From Liquidambar formosana (Eukaryota; Streptophyta; Magnoliopsida; Saxifragales; Altingiaceae), in NCBI GenBank assembly GCA_039720395.1, contig CM077828.1, positions 29,074,069 through 29,138,068 on the forward strand: DNA of 64,000 bases. Reading direction: 5' to 3'. The position numbers were made by a program, and so were the translations under genes. A model generated the notes under the pieces. It was not told where the DNA came from. It saw nothing but the letters and a program-made list of their open reading frames with translations, and did not search any database. Every line of letters begins with the position of its first letter. Position 1 is the stretch's first letter. Below are positions 24,700-35,320 of the stretch, piece by piece.

Positions 24700-25135
24700 T
24701 AAGATGCAGACAAAGGAAGAATGAGTAAATTTAGAAAATGCACCAGGTGAGAGAGACCTCAGTCGGTGAAATATTGATAAGATGCAGACAAAGGGAGAAT
24801 AAGTAAATTTAGAAAAAGCACCGGGTGAGAGAGACCTGATAATCTTATGATAAGATGCAGATAAAGGGAGATAAGATGCAGACAAAAGGGAGAATAAGTA
24901 AATTTAGAAAATGCACCGGGTGAGAGAGACCTGATAATCTTATGATAAGATGCAGATAAAGGGAGATAAGATGCAGACAAAGGGAGAATAAGTAAATTTA
25001 GAAAATGCACCGGGTGAGAGAGACCTGATAAGATGATTGATAAGATGATTCAGGCAAATGAAGAATGAGTAAATTTAGAAAATGCACCAGGTGAGAGAGA
25101 CCTTCGGTCGGTGAAATAAGAAATATCTGTACGAA
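24700..25135. repeat. Complex tandem repeat array
   Basis: Mixed units built from GATAAGATGCAGACAAAGG, GAGTAAATTTAGAAAATG and CACCGGGTGAGAGAGACC repeat several times, with higher-order alternation. Copy A has about one unit's worth of this material, so the array expanded in copy B. Reading frames on the minus strand here are repeats of a short word and are not genes. Confidence 0.85.
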
Positions 25136-25521
25136 TTGATAAGATGCAGACAAAGGAAGGGAGGAAAATATGTAGGGAAAAACTCCCCCTTATATTGTAT
25201 TATAGATTATAGATATTATAGATATCTATTTTTTATTATAATAAATTTAATATAAAAAAAAAAAATCAAAGTGGCAAAGCCTATGAGGAAAGCTTGCGTC
25301 CAGTAATTCAATGAGATGAGACAAGATTGTTTTTATAACGAGGCAATCCTTGGAACAAATTCTGGATTCATACAAGGATCCACAAAAATCAAATAAGTTT
25401 AAAGTCCACAAAAACATGAAATTTTACTTCAATGGTCACAAGGGGTTTAATAAGAGAAGAATTTAAAACATTTACTTTTTAAGGCGTGGTCTTATACCAA
25501 TTGAGCTATCTTTGGGTTGCG

Positions 25522-25851
25522 TATGTATTATAGTTATATCAAATTTTGATATATTAAGGGCTTGTTTATGAGTCCAATTCGAAATTAAATAATTCTATAA
25601 ATTTTTTATAAGGTTAAAAGCATAAATTCGTCATCTTGAATTAAAATATTTTAAAATATTAGACTTATCACTATTAGACTTATCACTATGTATTATAGTT
25701 ATATCAAATTTTGATATATTAAGGGCTTGTTTATGAGTCCAATTCGAAATTAAATAATTCTATAAATTTTTTATAAGGTTGAAAGTATAAATTCGTCATC
25801 TTGAATTAAAATATTTTAAAATATTAGACTTATCACTATAGTTGATATTGT
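25522..25851. repeat. 165-bp tandem duplication in copy B
   Basis: The segment starting TATGTATTATAGTTATATC recurs after 165 bp (25522 and 25687) with very few differences. Copy A has one copy, so it is recent and specific to copy B. Confidence 0.85.
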
Positions 25852-26870
25852 AAAATCAATTTTAAGAAATACATGAAATGCCACTATTTTGAAATTCCAC
25901 TCTTATTTAGATGATGACCACTATTTTTATGAATTTGTTAATTCAAGATAATGGAATGCGACTTTAATATTATGTCAAATTTCTTAAATCATTTAATCTG
26001 GGATTGGACAACCAAACGGGCTCTAACACTTTTATGAAGATGCCTATGTTTTTATCATTTTTTTTAATTTTTTATTAAGGAGTTATGTGTCAAAAATAGG
26101 ACATATATGTAAAAAAGTGGGATCAAATTATGACCAAATTTTAATGCATATATAAAATTTTGGCAAAAAGATATACCATATCCCCCAATCCAATTTTTAT
26201 TTTATTTTAAAAGGTTGGAATTTTGAATCCCAATCCTTCCCTAAAACGACAACTAAAGTGACATAATCTGTGATGAAACGTGGGACGGACGAGTCCAAAA
26301 CAAGAAAGTTCTATTTTTGTTTCAACCAGTGACTTCATTATACACATTTGGTGGCCTTGACCGTGAGCTCAAGACGCCATTGATGCCGTACTAGGTGGGC
26401 TCCCCGTATAGCCAACCGAAACCGATTGATTAGGTCACAGCTTGGTGCGCCGCTGTGACAGATAAAGCCTCGTAGGTTTTTAGTTATTTGTTTTAAGGTA
26501 TGCTTGTTTCTTAGAACGTTCTTATAAAAAATTGATTAATAAAATGGAGGGTAGTTTGGGTGTGAATTTGCACATTTTCTGCAAGTGGGAATACCCTTCT
26601 TTTTTTTGACTGGTGGACATGTTGAGGTGGTCCTTTTCTTAGAAGCAGCTGGTCCAACAATTTTCTAACAAAATCTCATATAGAATCACATAACTAACTG
26701 CACCATATATGCCTCTGGTTTTCATCCCATGGTTGAAGTGGGAAGGAACCATTAATTATTTTTAATTAATCCAATAAACGGAGACACGTTCAAATCAATC
26801 CGTTTGATTATTTTTTTTAATTCTCTTCAGGGACTGATTATAATCTTGCCACTTTAGTAATATATATACG

Positions 26871-27690
26871 ATTCTTGTCAATGTCGCACTAATTATCAGA
26901 ATGTTTCTATACCTCACCAATAATTTTATCTGTTGGCTAGGTTTTGATTTGTTTACAAATTATTTAACGACCTGAAAACCATAACAAGGGAGAGATTTCA
27001 GTACATCAGTTTTGCGTATAATCTTATATATATACACATATTTATTGGAATGAATTGGGGGGGGGGGGATTCGAGAGAATAATTACATCATAGCAAAAGA
27101 CAGTAAAAAATCAAAAGAGAAGCATTTCATGAATTAGTAAAATTGACTCTATACTATGAATTGTGGTTAAGGCTTCCATGGCCCAAACCAATAAATTTCT
27201 ATCTCCAATGTTACCTAAAGTGTGCATGGAATTATTCAATTTCATAGGACAACCAAACAAAGCCCTTAAAGGTTTAAGTTTCCAAGATTCTGAAAAATTT
27301 TAGATTCATCATCCAACAGTGTTTTTTTTTCCTTTTTAAGAGTGTCAATTAAAAGAGCTCGGCCCCTCTTTTACCAGATCCAAACTCAAATACAAAATGG
27401 GTTGTGTCCATGCAGTTTCAGTTAATTGGTCTGGGCCCCTCTTTTCTACAGTCACGTCTTCAACAAAAGAACCACCATCCTACTAGCTTTGTTCAGCGAA
27501 GCAATTGAACAAGAGGGAAAAAAAAAAAAAAAAGGCACAATTAAATGAGCTAAAATCATATCATTCAATACTCCATTTTATTTTACAACTTTTCCATTTT
27601 AATCAAGTTTATCAAATTTGAATGGATAGAGCTCAATTAATAAGGCTGGTTTCCATAGTTGATTAACCGACTGAAACCAATCGGACAAAA
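26871..27690. other. Intergenic, nothing recognised
   Basis: A+T-rich sequence with a run of G near 27058-27068 and a poly(A) run near 27519-27533; no gene or element boundary identified. Confidence 0.45.
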
Positions 27691-28480
27691 ATATCTGGAA
27701 TTTTCTCCGCTCTCTCTGTTTTTTTTTTTTTTTTTAATAATAGAAATTTTAAAATTAATAAGGCTGGTTTGCATCTAGAACATGGCCTATCTCATGGTCG
27801 AGGAAGGTAGAGAAGTAAGTTTGATGCCACAACTCATGGACTCGTGGTGTAGCTGTGGTCCTGGGCCTGCCTATTATTGCCTACCTTAGGTCAAGGTCGA
27901 ATTGTCCTCAGGGAACAACTGGATGGCCCATTATGTGTATTTTTGCCTCCCTTATGCTATGGTCAAATTGTGCTGATGCAGCTTATGTCAAATTTTGGCC
28001 TACTCTTCAGACTCCAGACATCGCTATGGGACCTAAACTTCAGTCCCAACATAAGTGCGGTGGGGTCCCCTGCAAATTATCTATGGGTTGCCAAAGGGTA
28101 ATGCTCTCTGACGGGTATGTGGAGTCACCAATATGTATAACTTTTTTAACACCAAAGAAAAATGAAAAAAAAAAAAATTCATGTCAAGGGCATCCTTTTA
28201 GAGGTTGAACAATGATACTTAAAAAATGATCGGAATCGAGTGGGATTGTTTTGAGACATACTTCCTTATAAAGCAACAATAAGATTCATAGACTATCCTG
28301 CACACTTTAATGGCAGAATTGGAAGGATGAGATCGGCCCTTGTTAAAGTGAGATCTGTCAATGGGCCTGGTTTGGTCCATTTGTATTCATTAATGATTGG
28401 GTTGGGTCAGGATTATATTGATGAAATCAGGACTAGAATTGCTGATAGGCCAGTCTCAGGCTTACATCATGATATTTTAA

Positions 28481-28876
28481 GGGAGGCCTCTATTAGCACC
28501 CAAAGACTTGCTTTTTATCCCCACTTATTTTATATTATAAGATTTTATGAAAAGTATATAAGATTTTCCTAAAAATTGATCGCGTGTCTATTAGTAAACA
28601 TCATTTTGAACAACTTTTTGAAAGAAAGTTTTTACAAAATCTATTGTTTAAATGAACTTTTTAGTCATTCATGATGCAAAGACTATAAATGGCAAAAAAG
28701 TCTACTAAAACGATAGATTTTGGATAAACTTTCTTCTAAAAAATTGTTCAAAATAATATTTTCTAATAGAATATGTGATCAGCTTTTATGAAAACCTTTT
28801 AAATTTTTCATAAAACCTTAAAGTGTAAAATAAGTAGAGGATGAAAAGCAAGTCTTGGGGTGCCAATAGAGGCCTC
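28481..28876. mobile_element. MULE-type MITE with 9-bp target duplication
   Basis: The ends are inverted (GGCCTCTATTAGCACCCAAA and GGGTGCCAATAGAGGCCTC). A perfect 9-bp duplication, ATATTTTAA, flanks it (28472-28480 and 28877-28885). The interior resembles the GGGAACGGC MITE family but the termini differ, so it is a diverged subfamily. The same insertion is present in tandem copy 2. Confidence 0.8.
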
Positions 28877-28952
28877 ATATTTTAAGCCAGATCTAATTAT
28901 TTAAGGATGTAGAATTGGTACATGTTCAATTAGCCCATGATCTTTGTTCAAG

Positions 28953-29368
28953 GGGAATGGCTATTGCAACCCCCCATTCTTATCACCCCCTCCCCCCCCC
29001 CCCCCCCCACCTTTTAGGTTTTTAAGGTTTTATGCAAAATATAAAAGGTTTTTATGAAAATCGGTCATGATATCCGCTAGAAAACATCATTTTGAACAAC
29101 TTCGTAGAAGAAAGTTTTTCCTAAATCTATCGTTTAAGTATACTTTTTAACTATTTATAGCCTTTATTTCATTTTTTGCCAAAATGTCTACCTAAACGAT
29201 AGATTTTGGAAAAACTTTCTTCTACAAAGTTGTTCAAAATGATGTTTTTTAATGGACCTAGTGACCGGTTTTTGCAAAAACCTTTTATATTTTTCATAAA
29301 ATCTTAAAAACTAAAAAAAAAAAAAAGGGGTAGGTTTATAAGAATGGGGGGTTGCAATAACCGTTCCC
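28953..29368. mobile_element. MULE-type MITE, GGGAACGGC family, copy 2
   Basis: The termini are GGGAATGGCTATTGCAACCC and GGGTTGCAATAACCGTTCCC. A perfect 9-bp duplication, TTGTTCAAG, flanks it (28944-28952 and 29369-29377). Tandem copy 2 shows the empty site (TGTTCACGCACATAAGCC near 33765), so insertion followed the duplication. A C-run lies near 28989-29008. Confidence 0.88.
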
Positions 29369-29494
29369 TTGTTCAAGCACAAAAGCCAGTCATGTGACCT
29401 GCCTGGCAAGTTCAGTCCATATATTGATGGGCCCTTTTAAGTACAGAGGATGGAAGCTAAGACCGAAGATCCTTTGCCTCCTCCTTACTTTTTT

Positions 29495-30519
29495 GGGAAA
29501 ATTACAGATTGCCCCCTCATCTTTAAGCGGAAATCACTTTTCACCCCTCATCTTCAAAATCGGACAAATAACCCCCTGAAATTTCAAAAATATTCAATTT
29601 ACACCCTTCCGTCTAACCGACGTTATGATTTTAACAGAAAAAGTCACGTGCGTTGCACATGACCAACATACTTCACAAATAAGACCAAAATACCCTTATC
29701 ATTACCACCTTCGCCTGCACCTGTTTCAGCCCCCCACCAAAACCCAAACTCCAGCTCCCTCTCCGATGAAACCGTCCCTACCACATCGCCTCCCCCACCA
29801 TCTCCCAATGCCGCCCTTTTCACACTAGCACACCAAAACCAAACCCAGAACCCACCGCCACCGACACCTATTTTAGCCCCCACCAAAACCCTAATGCCAC
29901 CCACCATCTCTACCGCATCGTGTTTCAGCCCCCACCATCTCCTAATGCCATCCCCTTCCCCCTTCACACCAGCATACCAGTAGATCTTAGAAAACAACAA
30001 AGACAAAAATGGGAAAAAAAAAAAAATTAAAGCATAAAGGAAGAAACAACAGCAACGGGCTAGCCCTGCGTTGACGAAGCTAGCACCTGCGCCGACGAAG
30101 CTAGCGCCCACCACCATCCCCACCACCACTCCTCGCCGTCGAAGCAGCGATGGGCCAGCACTCGCGTCGACGAAGCTAGCACCCACAGCCTTCCCCACCA
30201 CCATTCCTTGCCGTCAAAGCAGCGACGGGCTAGCACCCGCGCCGATGAAGCTAGCATCCACCGCCTTCCCCACCACCACTCCTCGCCGTCGAACCCAATC
30301 AAACCCCCAACACCCATCACTCCGTCGCCTAACCCCCTTCCTCATTTGACCAAGACCCCATTTTCATCAAACCCAAAACCCAGATCAATGAACCAAAAGT
30401 GGATCGGAGAGCTAGCCCCATGCCCCCAAGTCGCCACGCTCAACGGCTTCCCATTGATTTGCAATCGAGATGGGTTCAGATCTCATTCTAAGAGCATGGT
30501 TTTAAAACTCATAGAAGAG

Positions 30520-30562
<43 letters not shown>

Positions 30563-31070
30563 AGAGGGAAGGAGGGGTGAGATTCAATTAGGAAAAAAAA
30601 AAAAAGGCAGAAGAGGGGTTCGCCGCAAGCTCACGGCACCTGGTGATTAGCCGCAAGTAAGACCAGCCAACGGTGGAGCAGCTGCGGAGGAGGCGGTAGA
30701 CGTGGTGACGGCGGCAGCGGTGGTTTGGGTTTCATGGTTGGGTGGTGTTAGGGTTTGGAGGTGATGAGTCGCCGCTGCAACTCCGGCGAGGTTTTCTGTG
30801 AGAGTTCTCCGGTCGCTTCTCCATGTAAGGATCCGAAGCTTCTCAAGGAAGCTTTCATCCAATTTGTTTGTTTGTGTAAAATAAAGGGAGGGTAAGGATG
30901 TAATTTTGCATGTGTCTTTAGGGATATAATAGTCTTTTCACGGATTCCGTTTATGGCATAAGTCTAAATAACATTTTTGAAATTTTATGGAGTTATTTGT
31001 CCGATTTTGAAGATAAGGGGTGAAAAGTGATTTCCACCCAAAGATGAGGGGGGCAATCTGTAATTTTCCC
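29495..31070. mobile_element. Large non-autonomous MULE with G+C-rich cargo
   Basis: Terminal inverted repeats of roughly 130 bp or more begin GGGAAAATTACAGATTG and end CAATCTGTAATTTTCCC. A perfect 9-bp duplication, TACTTTTTT, flanks it (29486-29494 and 31071-31079), and tandem copy 2 has the empty site near 33872. The middle (about 29700-30850) is much richer in G+C than the surroundings and includes a 75-bp repeat encoding an Ala/Pro/Thr-rich word, the pattern seen when MULEs capture host sequence. No transposase. Confidence 0.88.
30066..30290. repeat. 75-bp (25-codon) tandem repeat in the MULE cargo
   Basis: Three units are marked by CCTCGCCGTC or CCTTGCCGTC at 30131, 30206 and 30281, spaced exactly 75 bp. 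Each holds GACGAAGCTAGC-like and CCCCACCACCA words. Because 75 is a multiple of three, long frames stay open on several strands, so open frames here are weak evidence for a protein. Confidence 0.85.
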
Positions 31071-31230
31071 TACTTTTTTTTAGTCATATCTCCTTCGTAT
31101 AATTGAACCAGTGCATCATAAAAATTACATGAAAACCTCCAACTAATGGTTCCTATTATTAAGTATGGCTTATCCTTAAAAAATCAACATATTTATATGG
31201 TTTTGTTTATTTGAATATTTGATCGATTTA

Positions 31231-31316
31231 GGGTCTGTTTGGATGTCCAATTCGAAATTAGATGTAAAAATTATTGAATTGTCTAATTTCAAATTGGACA
31301 TCCAAACAGGCCTTTA
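31231..31316. mobile_element. Internally deleted Tourist-like MITE
   Basis: Near-perfect inverted ends (GGGTCTGTTTGGATGTCC and GGACATCCAAACAGGCCT) are flanked by TTA on both sides, the PIF/Harbinger target. At 86 bp it is little more than two termini; the equivalent site in tandem copy 2 (33999-34309) holds a 310-bp version. Confidence 0.7.
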
Positions 31317-32992
31317 ATTTTATTTTTTTTCCTTTTCCTTTCGAGAGACATAATAAAAATGGTTTACCATTGTTTGAATGAGTGACTTGATTAAAATCGA
31401 ATTAAACAAATAATTGATATCATTGCGCAATGTAGATTTTTTTTTTTTTTTTGAAAGTACATTATATTCTATTGGACCTACTATTTGTTACATCATAATA
31501 ATATTTTGGTTATGATGAGGCTCGATTATACAAAGGAGGCATGATTAAAGAGGCGTTGAAGTCCAGTTTAAAAGGCAATATGCTTTGTAACTCTTCACCA
31601 CTCTCCATCAATCAGATTTCAGGAGAAGGCAACTTGATCAAGAGGATCAAGTTGCAGTATTGCATTGATCGATCATTTGCAATTATGTTTCCCAATGACT
31701 CTTGAAAAAATGGGACAGTTCTTAGGTTATGGTCAGCACTGAGAAACCAGCGTGAACCATGAAAATCTCATTTGTTTAGGCCCTTAATTAGCACATGTTC
31801 TAAAGGGAAGGGGTAGGCTTAGGGTGAAAATCTCATTTGTCAAAAACCAACAAAGGCTTTTTCCGCTGAAAATAGAATCAAAACCAAGAAAAACAATGAG
31901 ATTCAAAGCCTTGTTTCCCGGTTTGTGACTTCCCCAAAATAGAAACAGTGAGCCTCGTGCATGCTTTTCAATTGAAGGAATGAAACACGATCTGGTTACC
32001 AAACAACGCACGTATCTAGTTTCTTCTATAAATACAATGATCATGATTCATGAGGGAATTGTTTTTCCAGAAAGAGGGCTACACCGCCATGGAATTCTTG
32101 ATTCTTTCAGCACAAGGTATGGCCCAGAAAGCCTAAATATATGCACAACATTTCTTGATTAGTCGGTCCTTAACTTTTCTTCTTTATTTCATTTTTTGGG
32201 GGGCTTTTACTATAAATACAATGATCATGAGGGAATTGTTTTTCCAGAAAGATGGCTACATACCATGGAATTCTTGATTCTTCAGCTCAAGTATCTGGAA
32301 TTTTCTCCTCTCCCATTTTTTTTTTTTTTTTTTTTTTTGAATAATAGAAATTTCAAAATTAATAAGGCTGGTTTGCATCTAGGACATGGCCTATCTCATG
32401 GTCGACGAAGGTAGAGAAGTTGGTTTGATGCCACAACTCATGGACTCATGGTGTAACTGTGGTCCTGGGCCTACTTATTTTTGGGGCTCATGAGGCATAT
32501 GAACCTTGTGATTTTTTGCCTACCTTAAGTCAAGGTCTAATTGTCCTCGAGGAACAACTGGATGGCCCATTATGCGCATTTTTGCCTACCTTATGTTAAG
32601 GTCAAATTGTGCTGATGCAACTTATATCAAATTTTTGCCTACTCTTCAGTATCCAGAGCTTGCTGTGGGATCTAAACTTTAGTCCCAACACAAGTGCAGT
32701 GAGGTCCCTTGCAAATTAGCTGTGGGTTGCTAAGGGCTAATGTTCTCTAGCTGGTATTTGGAGTCACCAATTTACATACCCTTTTTCACCACAAAAAAAA
32801 AAAAAAAAAAAACAAAAACAAAAACAAAAACAAAAAAACACTTATGTCAGGGCATCCTTTTAGAAGTTGTACAATGATACTAAAGAAATGGTCGGTGTTT
32901 GCCCCATAATCGAGTGGGATTATTTTGAGACATTCTTCCTTATAAAACAACAATAAGATTCATAGACCATCCTGCACATTTTAATGGCAGAA

Positions 32993-33024
<32 letters not shown>

Positions 33025-33043
33025 GGGGGGTGTGGGGTTTAAG
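32993..33043. mobile_element. 51-bp homopolymer insertion with 11-bp direct repeats
   Basis: The insertion is a T-run, 27 G residues (33004-33030) and TGTGGGGTTTAAG. TAATGGCAGAA precedes it (32982-32992) and recurs after it (33044-33054). Copy 1 has a single TAATGGCAGAA (near 28310) and no insert. The size and duplication suggest retroposition or end-joining; the type is unknown. Confidence 0.6.
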
Positions 33044-33291
33044 TAATGGCAGAATTGAAAGGATGAGATCGGCCCTTGTTAAAGTGAGATCTGCCCATGG
33101 GCCGTGTTTGGTCCAGTCCGAGTTTAATCTTGTTCTACCCACCTTGCAGTGAATGCTTTCACTTGTATCATTTGTATTCATGATGTCTTGATTTTTACGT
33201 TTAATGATTGGGTTGGGTCAAGATAATTTTGATGAAATCAGAACTAGACTTGCTGATAGGCCAGTCTCAGGTTTCCATCATGATATTTTAA

Positions 33292-33694
33292 GCCGGCGGC
33301 TTTTATTGGCACCCCAAGATTTGGTTTTCATCCCCCATTAATTTTATGCTTACAAGATTTTATGAAAAATATAAAAGATATTCATGAAAATCGATCACGG
33401 GGTCTATTAGAAAACACCAGTTTGAACAATTTTGTAAAAGAAAGTTTTTTTAAAATATGTTGTTTAAATTAACTTTTTTGCCATTTATGAAACAGAAACT
33501 GTAAATGACCAAAAAATCAATTTAAACGATAGATTTTTGAAAAACTTTATTTTACAAAGTTGTTCAAAATGATGTTTTCTAGTAGACAGTGCAATCGATT
33601 TTTATGAAAGATCTTTATATTTTTCATAAAATCTTGAAATGTAAAATTAATGAGGGGATGAAAAACAAGTCTTAGAGTACCAATAGAAGCCCTC
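33292..33694. mobile_element. MULE-type MITE, duplicated copy in tandem copy 2
   Basis: It is paralogous to 28481-28876. The left 9-bp flank, ATATTTTAA (33283-33291), is preserved, but the right flank has decayed to a TTTTAA remnant. Confidence 0.65.
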
Positions 33695-33998
33695 TTTTAA
33701 GCTGGATCTAATTATTTAAGGATGTCGAATTGGTATATGTTCAATTAGTTGGCCCATGATCTATGTTCACGCACATAAGCCACTCATGTGACCTGCTTGG
33801 CAAGTTCAGCCCATTGCTGGGCCCTTTTAAGTACAGAGGGCAAAGACTGGGGAGTAGAGATCAACTGATACCTCCTTCATATAATTGAGCCACATCAGCA
33901 TCATAAAAATTACATAGAAAGCTCTAATTAATGGTTCCTATTAAGTACGTCCTGTCCTTAAAAGATCAACTTATTTATATAGTTTTGATCATTTGATA

Positions 33999-34309
33999 GT
34001 TTTAGGGCCTGTTTGAACGTCCAATTCGAAATTAGACAATTTAAGAAATTTTACACAGTACCAAAGGCCAAAATCCATAACCTTTAATTAGAATATTCGA
34101 GAAATTAAAAGTCATCACTATAGTTGATGATATATGATCAATTCTTGGGAAATCATGAAACACTACTATTTTAGATTTTTATTTTTATTTGTGATGATAA
34201 TCATTATTTTCTTAAATTTGTTAATTCAATGTCATGGCTTGTACCGTCATTACTATGTAAAATTTCTTAAATTGTCTTATTTTGAATTGGACACCCAAAA
34301 AGGCCATTA
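33999..34309. mobile_element. Tourist-like MITE, long form
   Basis: Termini GGGCCTGTTTGAACGTCC and GGACACCCAAAAAGGCC are bordered by TTA on each side. Non-coding and foldback-like. Confidence 0.6.
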
Positions 34310-35320
34310 ATTTATATTTTTCTTTCGTGAAGTGAGACATTATAAAAAGGTTTACCATTGCTAAAATGAGCGACTTGGTTAAAATTGAATTAAAAAAATA
34401 ATTGTTTTCATTGCATGATTGCACAAAGCAGATTTTTCTTTATTTTTTAAAAATACAATACATTCCATTGGACCTACTGTTTGTCACGTCCCAATAATAT
34501 TTTGGTGATGATAAGGCTTAATTATATGAATGAGGCATGATTAAAGAGGTGTTGGAGACCTATTCGAAAAGCAATATGCTTCCTAACTCTTCACTACTCT
34601 CCATCTATCTGATTTCAGGAGAAGGCAACTTGATCAAGACAGTATTGCATTGATCGATCATTTGCAATTATTTTTCGGAAGGACTCTAGAAAAAATGGGA
34701 CAGTTCTTAAGGTTACCATCCGCACTGAGAAACAAGCGTGATGCGTGAACCATGAAAATATCATTTGTTTTGGCCCTTAATTAGCACATGTGCAAAAGGG
34801 ATGGGGGTAGGTCTAGGGTGAAAATCTCAGTTGTCAAAAAGCCAAAAAAGAAAAAAAAAAAAAAAAAAAAAAAAAGCTTTTTGGGTGGAAAATAGGATCA
34901 AAACCAAGAAAAACAATGAGATTCAGGGCCTTGTTTCCCAGTTTGTGACTTCGCCCAAATAGAAACAGTGAGCCTCGTGCATGCTTTTCAATTGAAGGAA
35001 TGAAGCACGATCTGGTTATCAAACAACGCACGTATGTAGTTTCTTAATTCTATAAATACAATGATCATGATTCATGAGGGAATTGTTTTTCCAGAAAGAG
35101 GGCTACACCGCCCATGGAATTCTTGATTCTTTCAGCTCAAGGTATGACCCAGAAAGCCCAAATATATGCATAACATTTCTTGATTGGTTGGTCCTTAATT
35201 AACTTTTCTTCTTTATTTCATTTTTTTGGGGGGTTTTCACTATAAATACAATGATAATGAGGGAATTGTTTTTCCAGAAAGATGGCTGCATACCATGGAA
35301 TTCTTGATTCTTCAGCTCAA

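Larger units (their letters stand above)
22440..26870. repeat. Segmental duplication, copy B
   Basis: It matches copy A (best at 24556-24720 and 25150-26865). It differs by carrying a Helitron (22957-24343), an expanded tandem array (24700-25130) and a 165-bp tandem duplication (25522-25851), and by lacking copy A's MULE. A shorter duplication with ATCAATAATTCYCC units lies near 22534 and 22639. No gene is visible. Confidence 0.8.
27690..32290. repeat. Tandem duplication, copy 1
   Basis: It matches 32291-35320 in order and orientation, starting at TATCTGGAATTTTCTCC and including AATAAGGCTGGTTTGCATCT and GCCACAACTCATGGACTC. Copy 1 is longer because of MULE insertions at 28953-29368 and 29495-31070. 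Both copies share the MITE at 28481-28876 / 33292-33694. No protein-coding gene is evident. Confidence 0.85.
32291..35320. repeat. Tandem duplication, copy 2
   Basis: Counterpart of 27690-32290, without the two MULE insertions. It carries a 51-bp insertion (32993-33043) and the longer Tourist-like MITE. Its right end repeats a CTATAAATACAATGATCATG / GGGAATTGTTTTTCCAGAAA module that is itself duplicated in both copies (32023 and 32208; 35046 and 35241). No gene is evident. Confidence 0.85.

Noticed and set aside
24676..25010. Minus-strand frames with repeated SLSPGAFSKFT-like words
   Set aside because: Direct products of the tandem DNA array and absent from the paralogous copy A.
27855..28208. 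117-codon plus-strand frame
   Set aside because: The paralogous sequence in tandem copy 2 (about 32460-32830) is broken by frame-changing indels and there is no recognisable domain.
29644..30349. Frames of 90-190 codons on both strands, Ala/Pro/Val-rich
   Set aside because: They lie in the G+C-rich MULE cargo, where a 75-bp repeat (a multiple of three) keeps frames open; no start context, domain or splice pattern supports a gene.
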